Notes: generated by a model from the letters alone, not told the origin. DNA of 64,000 bases from Peptococcaceae bacterium BICA1-7 (GCA_000802095.1 JUEB01000022.1:21597-85596), one strand, 5' to 3'; shown: positions 16,718 through 25,957, counted from the stretch's first letter. Translations and numbers: made by a program.

Positions 16718-17005
16718 GGGCTCCTCCCATTATGGATGAGGCTCGAATTCATTAATTAATATACCAAAAATGTCAATATAGAGAAAGCTTTTTCTTGGCC
16801 CGGGGGAAAATAACCAATAATGGTAAGTACGTAAATAAAAACCAAAAGAAGGAATATGCAAAATAATGTGGAAAATATGATTTAATTTAACAGTGGCAAC
16901 TTATTCCAGCTCAGCTCCCTAAAATTGGTGTAAAACCTTCTCAGGGGGGATGCGATGGGCAAATAGATTTATAATAACCAGTTAAATAATAAAGGAGGGT
17001 GAACT
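16718..17005. other. AT-rich intergenic region between divergent genes
   Basis: 288 bp with promoters presumably for the TVP38-like gene (leftward) and the subtilase (rightward). No clear -35/-10 pair, riboswitch or small ORF was recognised. The subtilase RBS AAAGGAGGGTG lies at the right end. Confidence 0.5.
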
Positions 17006-18241
17006 ATGGTATTTAATGGCAGACCTTTCACTGCCCTGGCGGTGGCTGTCATTCTGCTGGCATTTGCCGGGACAGCTTTTGCAAGCACTGCGCAACAGGC
17101 AGGGGCGAGGAGCATAGTGGTCTTTCAGAAGGGCTTTGTTGATCAGGACCAAAAGGACAGCATAATTAAAAAGGCCGGAATGAAGAAAATAAAAAATCTG
17201 AATATAATCAATGCAGTGGTGGTTGAGCGTGAGGGTGGGGCAAGCGCCCTGACAGAGGGGCTAAACGGTGTCTTAAGGATGGAGAATGACGCTGTAATCC
17301 ATCTACAGGGAAAGCTTAAGGGACATCCCCAAAAGGAATCTGATGAGGTGCTGCCCTGGGGAGTGGACCGTATAGACGCCAATGATGTTTGGGACAGAAA
17401 CCATGACCTGGATGTCGACGGCCAACGCTGGGCCGGAAGCGGGGTAAAGGTAGCCCTGCTGGACACCGGCGTGGAAATGAATCATCCTGATCTTAGAAAA
17501 AACATAAAAAAGGGCTATAATGTGGTGGATCCCAAAAAACCTCCCTATGACGCCCTGGGGCACGGCACTCACGTGGCCGGAACCCTGGCTGCCGTGGACA
17601 ACAGGGCAGGAGTCCTGGGAACAGCCCCTAAAGCTCTTATTTACCCGGTGAAGGTAATGGATGATGAGGGTTACGGAACCGTTTCCGGAGTTATTGAAGC
17701 GCTGGAGTGGTGTATAGAGAACAGGATGCAGGTTGTAAATATGAGCTTTGGCACTTATGAAGACGTACAGTCACTTCATGACGCTATAGCTGAGGCCTAT
17801 GACAGCGGTATAGTACTGGTTGCGGCTGTGGGAAATGACGGCCCCGGGAATGACACGGTGGAGTACCCGGCCAGATATACCGAGGTGATAGCAGTGTCGG
17901 CCACCGACAGTACCGATACGGTGACCGAGTGGAGCAGCAGCGGGCCAGAGGTGGAGATTGCCGCCCCCGGGGCAGACATACTGTCCACCTTCCTTGACGG
18001 GGAATATATTGCAGGATACGGCACCTCCATGGCAGCCCCTCATGTTTCCGGGACTGCAGCCCTGATTATCTCCTCGGGCATAAAGGATAAAAACAAAGAC
18101 GGTCGGATTAACAGCGAGGTGCGGGAGGCGCTGAGGGAGAGCGCTACCGACCTGGGGGATCCCGGGCGGGACAGTCTGTACGGGCATGGACTTTTAAATG
18201 CCAAAGGGGCGGTTGGCCGGCCGGGACACAATGAGAGGTAG
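17006..18241 (+). CDS. Secreted subtilisin-like serine protease (S8)
   Basis: 411 residues. A signal peptide (ALAVAVILLAFAGTAFA) is followed by a ~75-residue propeptide with the I9-like pattern SIVVFQKGF...INAVVVERE. The catalytic triad is complete: D153 in ALLDTGVEMNHPDL, H186 in GHGTHVAGT and S341 in GTSMAAPHVSGT, with the oxyanion Asn N277 in AVGNDG. No C-terminal anchoring domain, so it is probably released or stays at the wall. ATG has AAAGGAGGGTG 9 bp upstream. A terminator follows, making it monocistronic. General extracellular or spore-associated proteolysis is likely; a specific substrate is not indicated. Confidence 0.95.
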   Translation: MVFNGRPFTALAVAVILLAFAGTAFASTAQQAGARSIVVFQKGFVDQDQKDSIIKKAGMKKIKNLNIINAVVVEREGGASALTEGLNGVLRMENDAVIHLQGKLKGHPQKESDEVLPWGVDRIDANDVWDRNHDLDVDGQRWAGSGVKVALLDTGVEMNHPDLRKNIKKGYNVVDPKKPPYDALGHGTHVAGTLAAVDNRAGVLGTAPKALIYPVKVMDDEGYGTVSGVIEALEWCIENRMQVVNMSFGTYEDVQSLHDAIAEAYDSGIVLVAAVGNDGPGNDTVEYPARYTEVIAVSATDSTDTVTEWSSSGPEVEIAAPGADILSTFLDGEYIAGYGTSMAAPHVSGTAALIISSGIKDKNKDGRINSEVREALRESATDLGDPGRDSLYGHGLLNAKGAVGRPGHNER

Positions 18242-18266
18242 TTAAAAAGATGTTCTAAGAAAACGG

Positions 18267-18298
18267 GCTGCCTGCTTTTAGAGTGGGCAGCTTTTTTA
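18267..18298 (+). terminator. Rho-independent terminator after the subtilase
   Basis: GCTGCC pairs with GGCAGC across a 13-base loop, followed by T7. Confidence 0.75.
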
Positions 18299-18345
18299 TG
18301 GTAAAATAATACCACCAAAGATAAAAGGGGCGGGAGGGTGTTTAT

Positions 18346-19929
18346 ATGTCATCAGCGATACACAGCATTGAACTAATTTTAATTCTTCTGGCACTCTCTA
18401 TTGGTGTCACCGCCCTGGCTAAAAAGTTTGGTAAACCTTATCCCATTGCCCTGGTCCTAATCGGTGCTCTGATAGGGCTGGTTCCGGTGTGGGAGCTTTT
18501 TGAGGACCTTAAGCAATTCTTTGCCTCGGATGAGGTCTTTCGGGTAGCGGTTATTTCAGTATTTCTTCCGGCCTTGCTAGGTGAAGCCTCATTGAAGCTG
18601 TCGGTGCAGGATCTTAAAAAGAATCTCCGGCCAATAGTTCTGCTGGCCTTTCCGGGCACACTGCTGGCATTTTTAATAACCGGAGGTCTTGTATATTGGG
18701 TGCTGGGGCTGCCGCTTCAGAATGCCCTGGTATTTGGAGCCCTTATGGCCGCAACCGACCCGGTAAGTGTAATATCGGTATTTAAAAGCCTTGGGGTAAA
18801 CAGGAGGCTGGCCGTTGTAATAGAGGGTGAAAGCCTTATCAACGATGGGGTTGCAGTAGTAATATTCAATATTTCGGTTTTTTCCCTGGCTGCAATAATG
18901 TCTCTGGGATACTGGGGGGTCCTTGAGGGATTGACCACCTTTTTTAAAGTGGTGGCCGGGGGAGTGCTGGCGGGTGTTTCGCTTGGGTTTGTGGTATCCT
19001 GGATGCTTCGCTATTTCGATGACTACCCGCTGGAAAACTCATTCTCATTGGTACTTTTTTACGGTGCTTACTTTATAGCGGAATATTTTCATGTCTCCGG
19101 TGTCATCGCGGTGGTGGCTGCAGGTCTGGTGCTGGGCAGCTATGGAAAGGAAATTGGTATGACCCCTGCCACCAGGCTGAGCATTTCTGTGTTTTGGGAT
19201 TCAATAGTGCTGGTGGCCAACTCACTTGTGTTCATACTGGTAGGCCTTGAAATCTCCAGGATAAACATGGCACATCACCTCGCCCAGGTGGCTATTGCAG
19301 TTCTACTTGTTTTGCTGGGCAGGAGCGGGGCTGTTTTAATCTCTACTATGGGAACAGGAATTCCTCTGCCCTGGAAGCACGTTCTTAATTGGGGAGGGCT
19401 TAAGGGCTCACTTTCTCTTGCCCTTGCGCTCAGTTTGCCCCCTTCTTTTGAAGGGAGAGAGATGATTATTGTTCTCACCTTCGGAGTTGTTTTCTTTTCA
19501 CTGGTAGTTCAGGGAATGACTATAGGGCCGTTGATCAGGATCTTAGGGCTGCAAAAAACAGTACAGGGGCTGAAGGAATACGAGAACCTTTCCTTTGACC
19601 TCCAGCAGGCGCTGGCAGCAGGTGAGGAGCTTGAACGGGTACATTCCGGGGGAAAGGTGTCTCCTGTAATTTATGACAGCCTCAGAAAAGAGATTTCCTT
19701 GCGGGTTACCGGGATAAACCAGAAATTGGGGCGCCTTTATGACCAATACCCGGAGCTTCTATGTGAACAGGAGTTAACCACCCGTAAGAAATTACTGTAT
19801 GCTGAGCATCAGGCCGTGGAAAAACTCCTGGGGGAGGGCTTTTTGAGCGATGAAACCGGAAGTGAAAAGAAACATCGAGTGCTGGAGCTTATGGAAGAAT
19901 TGGAAAAAGGAAGAGTAACTGACAAATAG
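18346..19929 (+). CDS. Sodium/proton antiporter, CPA1 (NhaP-like)
   Basis: 527 residues with about 12 membrane helices in the first ~400. The ion-binding core of the CPA1 family is present: ATDPVSVISVFKSLG (ATDP motif) and VIEGESLINDGVAVVIF (ESxxNDG motif, whose Asp is the ion-binding residue). After ~400 comes a hydrophilic helical tail of ~125 residues ending ELEKGRVTDK, a likely cytoplasmic regulatory domain. It exchanges cytoplasmic Na+ (or K+) for protons. In this window it pairs functionally with the Na+-pumping decarboxylase at 34.0-35.5 kb, since both act on the sodium gradient. It appears to be its own transcript. Confidence 0.92.
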   Translation: MSSAIHSIELILILLALSIGVTALAKKFGKPYPIALVLIGALIGLVPVWELFEDLKQFFASDEVFRVAVISVFLPALLGEASLKLSVQDLKKNLRPIVLLAFPGTLLAFLITGGLVYWVLGLPLQNALVFGALMAATDPVSVISVFKSLGVNRRLAVVIEGESLINDGVAVVIFNISVFSLAAIMSLGYWGVLEGLTTFFKVVAGGVLAGVSLGFVVSWMLRYFDDYPLENSFSLVLFYGAYFIAEYFHVSGVIAVVAAGLVLGSYGKEIGMTPATRLSISVFWDSIVLVANSLVFILVGLEISRINMAHHLAQVAIAVLLVLLGRSGAVLISTMGTGIPLPWKHVLNWGGLKGSLSLALALSLPPSFEGREMIIVLTFGVVFFSLVVQGMTIGPLIRILGLQKTVQGLKEYENLSFDLQQALAAGEELERVHSGGKVSPVIYDSLRKEISLRVTGINQKLGRLYDQYPELLCEQELTTRKKLLYAEHQAVEKLLGEGFLSDETGSEKKHRVLELMEELEKGRVTDK

Positions 19930-20042
19930 GCAATGTAAAGCTTGAAAGTGCGGCATTTATTAAGTACAGCTGTATTTAACAATGGAGTAAGACTGCAGCA
20001 CAATAATGGACCTAATCTTTTAGAGAAAGAGGGTCATATGTT

Positions 20043-20723
20043 TTGACTGGTATATCTGTTTTTATAATGGGAGCCGGCAGGATGGGAGAGATTCTGGCCG
20101 CCTCAATGGTCAAAAGGCACCGGGTGATTCTCTATGACCATGACGGGGAGAAGGGAAGTCAGGCAGCGGAGAGGGCGGGCTGCGGCTTTTCCCCTCCCCA
20201 GGAGGCCCTTAAGGGTGCGGGGGCGGTAATACTGGCCCTCCCCCCTGCGGTGACGGTAAGCGCGCTGGAAGCTATAAGCAGCTACATTCACCCGGAGACG
20301 GTGGTGATAAATATAGCCACCACTGTTTTCAAGGATGACCTGCGGCCTGCCCTGGAGGGCAGGGGGCACCTGGTGGGAGCCAAAATTGTTGGCCATTACC
20401 GGGAAATGGGCGGCAGGCCGGCTATACTGGTGGATGCAGAAACAGAAAAAGGCGGGGAGGTGGCCGGGGAGCTTTTTTCAGGCCTGGGGCAGGTGGAGCG
20501 GGGTGATGAGAGGCTGGTTGGGATCATCAATACAGTGGCCACCCGGGAGGCCTTCAGGGCCGCAGCCACCATAGAAAAGATTCTCCGTAAGGAGGGTGTT
20601 GGCCCTGCCCTTATTAAATCAGCCCTTGGTGTGGTGGCTGCTGGTTCTATTAAATCCTATGCCGAGGGAGATATAGGCCCCTTTGCCCAAAAACTGTTGG
20701 AAGAAATAAACGGTGGTAATTAA
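20043..20723 (+). CDS. NAD(P)-binding oxidoreductase-like protein
   Basis: 226 residues from TTG 20043; an ATG five bases upstream is out of frame and meets a stop at once, so the TTG behind AGAGGGTC is the start. The N-terminus is a Rossmann fold with VFIMGAGRMGEILAASM (GxGxxG) and a basic/acidic switch HRVILYDHD after strand 2, suggesting NAD(H). AGAVILALPP and VINIATT are the usual following strands. The helical C-terminus carries IINTVATREAFRAAATIEKIL and KSALGVVAAGS. It resembles F420-dependent NADP reductase, pyrroline-5-carboxylate reductase or prephenate dehydrogenase-like small reductases; I cannot choose between them. A strong terminator follows. Confidence 0.7.
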   Translation: MTGISVFIMGAGRMGEILAASMVKRHRVILYDHDGEKGSQAAERAGCGFSPPQEALKGAGAVILALPPAVTVSALEAISSYIHPETVVINIATTVFKDDLRPALEGRGHLVGAKIVGHYREMGGRPAILVDAETEKGGEVAGELFSGLGQVERGDERLVGIINTVATREAFRAAATIEKILRKEGVGPALIKSALGVVAAGSIKSYAEGDIGPFAQKLLEEINGGN

Positions 20724-20740
20724 TAGGCGTGTTGGTTTAA

Positions 20741-20781
20741 GCGGGCGGGAGCCGGATATTATTCCGGCTTCTGCTTTTTTT
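20741..20781 (+). terminator. Rho-independent terminator
   Basis: AGCCGGA-TATTAT-TCCGGCT with an extended imperfect stem and T7 after it. It marks the left boundary of the AT-rich cluster. Confidence 0.85.
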
Positions 20782-20908
20782 ATAACCGTAAGTTGAAATT
20801 GTTATGCTTAACGGTTGATCTTTTTATATCCACTTCCGGCCGGTTTCTCTTTTGAGATAGTACATTTTTTGATACAGAGGGACTTACTTGTCTATAAGGG
20901 GTAAATTG

Positions 20909-21007
20909 ATGTCTAAAAAAGCCAAAACAATACCTAAAAATGGAAGGATATTTCAAATAAAGGAAGAAGTAATATTTATTGCATTAAATAAAAATTATTC
21001 CCATTGA
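20909..21007 (+). CDS. Possible small ORF (32 aa) ahead of the carrier protein gene
   Basis: ATG 20909 follows AAGGGG at 7 bp. The peptide is basic at the start (MSKKAKTIPKNGRIF) then hydrophobic (EEVIFIALNKNYSH), with no Cys. It ends 64 bp before the carrier protein gene. It could be a leader peptide or chance; a 99-base frame is easy to find in AT-rich DNA. Confidence 0.25.
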   Translation: MSKKAKTIPKNGRIFQIKEEVIFIALNKNYSH

Positions 21008-21070
21008 ATCTATGTCAGTTTATGCTCCGTATCTTGTTTCAAATACTATTTTATGAGAGGTGAATAAAAA

Positions 21071-21328
21071 ATGAATACACATGAGCTAATCAACCAGATT
21101 ATCCATGACACTGTCAAGAAATATGGTATTGCTTTAGAAACGATTACCGAGGAGAAATCTATTATAAGTGAATTACAGGCTGATTCACTTGACATAATTG
21201 AATTGATGCTGGCATTCGAAGAAAACTTTAATATTTCTATAAATGAAAAGGACATTGGCAGTATAGTCACTGTTGGAGATATTTATAGTTTTATTGAAAA
21301 TGGCCTGGAGAAAGTTCAAAATCAATAA
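21071..21328 (+). CDS. Acyl carrier protein of the radical SAM cluster
   Basis: 85 residues, acidic, with the phosphopantetheine motif ADSLDIIELMLAFEE; S39 is the attachment site. AGAGGTG precedes the ATG. It is not in a fatty-acid synthesis operon (no fabD/F/G nearby), and its sequence after the motif (NFNISINEKDIGSIVTVGDIYSFI) is the usual helix 3-4 pattern of stand-alone carrier proteins. In this cluster it should receive an acyl group from the acyl-AMP ligase at 27662 and present it to the radical SAM enzymes. First clear gene of the AT-rich run. Confidence 0.92.
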   Translation: MNTHELINQIIHDTVKKYGIALETITEEKSIISELQADSLDIIELMLAFEENFNISINEKDIGSIVTVGDIYSFIENGLEKVQNQ

Positions 21329-21452
21329 GGAGTATCTATAGCAAATAATCGAGTTTATTAAGTATGAGCTTCTTTAGTGCAGGCCAGTTATAATTCCAGC
21401 AGCTTTGCTAGCTTGAACCCTACCTGGGAAATTTTTAATAAGGAGATATCGC

Positions 21453-22955
21453 ATGAAAATAACCTTAATATCACCAAAGCGGGAAAGATTTGAACAAAAC
21501 AGAATGGAATTTTGGGAATTTGGATTTATGGCTAGTACGGCAGGTCTCGGAACCAGAAAATATAGTGGCACACCTTTGGCAATACCCATCCTTGCCTCAC
21601 TGATACCGGATAAATACGATATCGAAGTAATTGACGAAAATATCGATGAAATTGATTTTAACAGACCAACGGATCTAGTACTCTTAACATTCTTTACTAC
21701 TGCTGCCACCAGGGGATATGAGATAGGGGATATATATAGAAGTAAAAATGTAAAAGTGGTTATAGGTGGCTGTCATGCCTCAATGGAACCGGATGAGACC
21801 AGTAAACATGCCGATGCTGTTTCCATAGGAGAAGCAGAGGTACTATTGCCCAGAATACTAAATGACTTCGAAAGTGGTGTACTGGCTCCCTTTTATAGGG
21901 TTGCCGAAGCAGAGAGGCCCAACCTGGATAATCAACCGGTACCGCGGTTTAATGCCTTGAAATTAGAGAATTACTTTAACCCCACTATACAAACCATGAG
22001 AGGCTGTCCCATGGGTTGCGAGTTCTGCACAGTGCGAGTTCATTGGGGAGCAAAATATCGTTATAAGCCTATTGAAAAAGTGATTAGTGAGATTGAGCTG
22101 TTAAAAAAACAATTTGGAAGAAATACTTTCATAATGATAGTTGATGATGATGTTGCTGCTAATACCACACGTTCAAAAGAGTTGTTTAAAGCATTAATAC
22201 CGCTAAAAATACAGTGGATGAGCCAGGGATCGATGGCTATGGCCAAGGATGACGAATATCTTGACCTGATGGTGAAATCCGGTGGAACCAGAATGATAAT
22301 GGGGTTTGAGTCAATATCAGCAGATAACCTCAAAAATATGAGGAAAAACCCAGCCAATAAATTGAACGAATTTACTGACAATATCCGTAAAATACAGTCA
22401 TACGGAGTTGCCATAATTGGAGCATTTGTCTTTGGCTTTGATGGAGATGATACTACTTGTTTTGATAATACCGCCAATTTTATTATTGAAAACAGCATTG
22501 GACTTCCTCAGCTTTTTGCTTTGACGCCTTTTCCGGGAACAGCCTTAACTAAAAGGCTGGAGGAGGAAAACAGAATATTATCGAGGGACTGGAAGTATTA
22601 CACCGGCTCGACAGTTCAATTTGTACCAAAACTAATGTCAGTTGGAGAATTAGAGGAAGGTTACTATCGTACAATTCAAAATGTATATTCGTATAAAAAT
22701 ATTTTAAAAAGGTTAACTGGGTTATGGGATCTATGGGATAAGCATGCTCAAAGAGAAGAACACATACTTGTTAAGGAAAAAATAGATGTAATATTACTTA
22801 ATGAGAACTTCAGGGCCTGTGCCTATAGTTATAGAAATTGTTATGATGTTGATATCGAAGAAGAAAAACATTATAAAAATGAGATTCAAAATAAATTGAA
22901 GATGTTTCTTAAGAAAAGAAATGTGCTTATGGAAAGGATAAGACCATATGCCTGA
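21453..22955 (+). CDS. B12-binding-domain radical SAM protein (500 aa)
   Basis: Residues ~1-170 have the cobalamin-binding (Rossmann-like) fold of class B radical SAM proteins: KITLISPKRER, PLAIPILASLIPDKYDIEVIDE, LVLLTFFTTAATRGYEI, VVIGGCHAS, ADAVSIGEAE. The base-off DxHxxG His motif is absent, as is normal for this class. The [4Fe-4S] cysteines are C185, C189, C192 in RGCPMGCEFC (CX3CX2C), followed by the Elp3-like barrel (FIMIVDDDVAAN, GFESISADNLKNMRK, GAFVFGFDGDD, TPFPGTALTKRL) and a ~90-residue helical tail. Such enzymes methylate or rearrange unactivated carbons, or make C-C or C-S bonds. RBS AAGGAGATATC. The substrate is probably carried on the neighbouring carrier protein; that is inference. 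Confidence 0.9.
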   Translation: MKITLISPKRERFEQNRMEFWEFGFMASTAGLGTRKYSGTPLAIPILASLIPDKYDIEVIDENIDEIDFNRPTDLVLLTFFTTAATRGYEIGDIYRSKNVKVVIGGCHASMEPDETSKHADAVSIGEAEVLLPRILNDFESGVLAPFYRVAEAERPNLDNQPVPRFNALKLENYFNPTIQTMRGCPMGCEFCTVRVHWGAKYRYKPIEKVISEIELLKKQFGRNTFIMIVDDDVAANTTRSKELFKALIPLKIQWMSQGSMAMAKDDEYLDLMVKSGGTRMIMGFESISADNLKNMRKNPANKLNEFTDNIRKIQSYGVAIIGAFVFGFDGDDTTCFDNTANFIIENSIGLPQLFALTPFPGTALTKRLEEENRILSRDWKYYTGSTVQFVPKLMSVGELEEGYYRTIQNVYSYKNILKRLTGLWDLWDKHAQREEHILVKEKIDVILLNENFRACAYSYRNCYDVDIEEEKHYKNEIQNKLKMFLKKRNVLMERIRPYA

Positions 22956-22979
22956 TTTCTTCTATAATGGAGGAGTGAC

Positions 22980-24059
22980 ATGTATAAGAATAAATATGTA
23001 AATATATTTTCTAAAATAGCCTGGGACTTTGGCCTGCTAAAAGAAGATCTGTTGAAATCAGTGGAAAAAAAATTTGATACATCGAATAATATTATAATAA
23101 CCAGAGAACTTGAGGCTAAGCCTACAACACTCTATTTAATGCAATATTTATCAGAGGGCTGCCAGGCCAATTGCGCCTTTTGTGTTCAGGGGCTATCCAG
23201 TACCAGGGAAAGAAAATCATCCTATCTGGTAGCCAATCAGCTGCTAAGATTTCCATTGGATACTATTACTCAGTTCTTAAAGGATAAAGAGCTGCCATTT
23301 AAGAGAGTTTGCATTCAAACCATACTGCATGATGAGGCTTTTGATGATTTAGTTAATCTTGTAGAGGAGTTAAAAAAAGCCACTGATTTGCCAATAAGCG
23401 CTAATTGCACTCCGATGAGCAGGGAAAGTATAAGTAAATTAAATGACATTGGACTTGACAGGATAATAATCAATTATGAACTGGTAACACCTGAACTCTT
23501 CGATAGGATAAGGGGAAGAGAACGTAATAGTCCATATAGTTGGGAACAGACAACCCGGGCATTGGATTACGCTATGGAAATATTCGGATATCCCAGGGTT
23601 TTATCGCACCTGATCATAGGAATTGGCGAAACAGACCTTGATGCTTTGAAACTTATAGAAAATTTGCACAGGAAAAAAATAATCCCCTCTTTATTTGCTT
23701 TTCGACCGCTTAAAGGGACAGATCTTGAGAATTATTCACGTGTTTCCCATGAAAGGTTTCACTGTATACAAATGGCCGCCTTTCTTATTAAAAATGATCT
23801 GACGGACCTTAAAAATATGAAATTCGACCAAGCAGGGAACCTGATTGATCCCGGGGTAGAGGAAGAAATTATCAGAAATGCTATCTATGGAGGAAAATGT
23901 TTTATGACCAGCGGATGTCCCTGGTGTAACAGGCCAAACTATACCGTAGATCCTGGTGAACGTCACTATACTTACCCGAGAGTGCCGTCTCCCGACGAAC
24001 TGTCTGATATAAAAAGAGAAATAGGCCGCCGGTGGAATTTATTTGGCGGAGATATATAA
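22980..24059 (+). CDS. Radical SAM protein resembling lipoyl synthase component LipS1
   Basis: 359 residues, biotin-synthase-like barrel. After PTTLYLMQYLSEG come the radical SAM cysteines C61, C65, C68 (GCQANCAFCVQG). RVCIQTILHDEAF, GLDRIIINYELVTPELFDRIRG and SHLIIGIGETDLD follow the order I recall for COG2516/LipS1 proteins. The C-terminus has a second Cys set, C307, C313, C316, in TSGCPWCNRPNY followed by YTYPRVPS, the hallmark TSGCPxCNRPYY...YNYPR of LipS1. In archaea and some bacteria LipS1 and LipS2 together insert the two sulfurs of lipoate, with an auxiliary cluster as sulfur source. A LipS2-like partner lies two genes away. RBS GGAGGAGTG; its stop overlaps the next start by one base. 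Confidence 0.82.
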   Translation: MYKNKYVNIFSKIAWDFGLLKEDLLKSVEKKFDTSNNIIITRELEAKPTTLYLMQYLSEGCQANCAFCVQGLSSTRERKSSYLVANQLLRFPLDTITQFLKDKELPFKRVCIQTILHDEAFDDLVNLVEELKKATDLPISANCTPMSRESISKLNDIGLDRIIINYELVTPELFDRIRGRERNSPYSWEQTTRALDYAMEIFGYPRVLSHLIIGIGETDLDALKLIENLHRKKIIPSLFAFRPLKGTDLENYSRVSHERFHCIQMAAFLIKNDLTDLKNMKFDQAGNLIDPGVEEEIIRNAIYGGKCFMTSGCPWCNRPNYTVDPGERHYTYPRVPSPDELSDIKREIGRRWNLFGGDI

Positions 24060-25363
24060 TGAGTAATTTTTTTAAGCGCTTCGGCACAAAAGCGTTATTT
24101 ACAACCGTCCCAGTCACTTCAATATCTATCGTTAATCAGGTTCCTGGACAAAGAATAGATATAAACTCTCTTAATACTGTGGAGGATTGTATTCTTCTGG
24201 CCAATAACGAGTCCTTTCAGAGCGGAAAGATACAACCCGCTATTGGACTCCATTTCCTAAAAGAAAATATATCCTGCATCGATATATTGGAGTATCCTAC
24301 CTGGGAAGAATATGAAAATACCCTTAAGAACAATTATGACATTGTAGCCATAGGGTTCTATACTATGAATTTTTATGATGCCATAAGAATGGCTAATATG
24401 GCAAAGGAATATGGTGTTAAAGAGGTGTGGGCGGGTAATTATGGAGCTATGACCCCGGGGGTAACCGATTATTTTGACCGCCGGATAATTGGATTTCCTG
24501 AAAAAGAATTAAAAATGGCCCTTGATAATGAAGTATTGCAAAGCATAAAGCATCCGGTACTTACAACCCCCTTTAGGATATTAGCCAATGAGGAAAAAGC
24601 CGGATTTCTTATATCTAACAGAGGGTGCAAATACAATTGTGATTTTTGTTCCACATCACATTTTGCGCCCTTGGTTGAAAAAATCAGCACAGAAGAGATT
24701 GAGCGTGTGCTTGATATATATAAAGATATGGGAGTCAATTATATCATTTTATTTGATGAAACATTTTTGCAGGATAAAAATCATGCCAGGGAAACTATAA
24801 ATTTACTGCATAAAAAGGAAATGAAATGGTTTTGCACAACAAGGGCAGATTTACTGATAGGTCATGTGAGTGAACTGAAAGAAAAGGGTCTGGACGGGGT
24901 TTATATGGGCATTGAATCAATGAACGATGGTAATCTCAAGGATCAAAAAAAAGGAGAGTCAGTTGAAAGAATAAAAGAAGCAATTATGGAATTAACCAGG
25001 AATGAAATTTCAATATCTGGGACATATATTCTTGGCTTATTAAATGATACATCTGAATCCATAAAGTCAGATCTGGAAAAGCTACAGGATTTATCCCTAT
25101 TTGTGCTGATATTTTTGGTTTTGACACCATATCCCGAGCTTCCTCAATACTTGTCCTGGAAAAATAAAGGTCTTATTATTAACGACGACTGGCGCTCATA
25201 TGACGGCATGAATTTGGTATTTCGCCACCCGAACATGAGTGTTGAAGATGTAAGAGATATTTTTGAATATGCTGTGTGTAATATTTATAGCCCCTATAAT
25301 TACAATAAACGAAGAGTGTTGCAAAGAATGCAAAAAATTAAAAGTTCAATAATACAAGGATGA
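24059..25363 (+). CDS. Second B12-binding-domain-like radical SAM protein (434 aa)
   Basis: Starts at ATG 24059, which shares its A with the previous TAA, so translation is probably coupled. The N-terminal ~160 residues look like a degenerate cobalamin-binding fold (YDIVAIGFYTMNFYDAIRMANMA, EVWAGNYGAMTPG, IIGFPEKE) without DxHxxG. The cluster cysteines are C190, C194, C197 in NRGCKYNCDFC. The barrel shows YIILFDETFLQ, TTRADLL and GVYMGIESMNDGNL, the last typical of class B radical SAM and Elp3-like proteins; the C-terminus includes LTPYPELPQYLSW. Function unknown; it shares architecture but little obvious identity with the protein at 21453, so the two probably act at different carbons or steps. 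Confidence 0.87.
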   Translation: MSNFFKRFGTKALFTTVPVTSISIVNQVPGQRIDINSLNTVEDCILLANNESFQSGKIQPAIGLHFLKENISCIDILEYPTWEEYENTLKNNYDIVAIGFYTMNFYDAIRMANMAKEYGVKEVWAGNYGAMTPGVTDYFDRRIIGFPEKELKMALDNEVLQSIKHPVLTTPFRILANEEKAGFLISNRGCKYNCDFCSTSHFAPLVEKISTEEIERVLDIYKDMGVNYIILFDETFLQDKNHARETINLLHKKEMKWFCTTRADLLIGHVSELKEKGLDGVYMGIESMNDGNLKDQKKGESVERIKEAIMELTRNEISISGTYILGLLNDTSESIKSDLEKLQDLSLFVLIFLVLTPYPELPQYLSWKNKGLIINDDWRSYDGMNLVFRHPNMSVEDVRDIFEYAVCNIYSPYNYNKRRVLQRMQKIKSSIIQG

Positions 25364-25385
25364 GAAATTTGAAAGGTACAAAGGA

Positions 25386-25841
25386 ATGATACTTTTACCA
25401 AGTGACAATGGATGTTATGTTTGTGGCGTTATGAATAAAAAGGGATTCAATAACCCATTTTATGTTGATGGAGATTTTGTTGTGGCTTTTTTTGAAGGGA
25501 GTATTGACTATAAGGGCCATGGCCCAATTCACGGCGGTGTCCCTGCAGCCCTGCTGGACGAGGCAATGGGTCTTGGAGTCACATATTCTAAAAAAATACT
25601 GTGTGTTACGGCTGAAATTACAATTCGGTACTTAAAGCCTCTTCATATAAATGGGAGTTATACTGTGCGCGGGAGGATGGTCAAGGACAGGAAACTGCTG
25701 TGTGAAGCTTACGGAGAGATTATTGATCATGAACACAACAGGTATGTAAAGGCTTTCGGTAAGTATGTGCCTCTTACAAAGGCGCAGTCCTGTGAATTAT
25801 ATCCCGATGTTTTTACTGACCATTTTGGTAACAGCAAGTAA
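25386..25841 (+). CDS. Hot-dog fold thioesterase (PaaI/YbgC-like)
   Basis: 151 residues. The opening SDNGCYVCGVMNKKGF is the CxxCG...NPxGL start typical of a PaaI-type subgroup. The active-site helix IHGGVPAALLDEAMGLG carries the HGG and Asp/Glu used in hot-dog thioesterases, and EITIRYLKPLHINGSYTVRG is the following strand pair. It hydrolyses acyl thioesters on CoA or carrier protein. In this cluster it is the natural candidate for releasing the finished acid from the carrier protein, or for proofreading mis-loaded chains. ATG 25386 lies behind AAAGGTACAAAGGA, 23 bp after the previous gene. Confidence 0.88.
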   Translation: MILLPSDNGCYVCGVMNKKGFNNPFYVDGDFVVAFFEGSIDYKGHGPIHGGVPAALLDEAMGLGVTYSKKILCVTAEITIRYLKPLHINGSYTVRGRMVKDRKLLCEAYGEIIDHEHNRYVKAFGKYVPLTKAQSCELYPDVFTDHFGNSK

Positions 25842-25957
25842 AAGTTACCTGTTTATGGGGTCTCTTCCTCAATACATTCTTGTGAAATTGATCCAGGGTA
25901 TTCCATAAACTGTTACTACCAACTGTTTAAAGCCTGAAAAAGAGGGGTGATAATAAA

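Noticed and set aside
16718..17005. Riboswitch (cyclic-di-GMP type) before the subtilase
   Set aside because: A few G-rich bits resemble one, but the conserved core and paired stems are not there.
20724..21070. Attachment site matching the tRNA-Val 3' end
   Set aside because: I looked for GGTTCAAATCC-like or TGGGTGCAGTAGG-like sequence at the left edge of the AT-rich block and found none.
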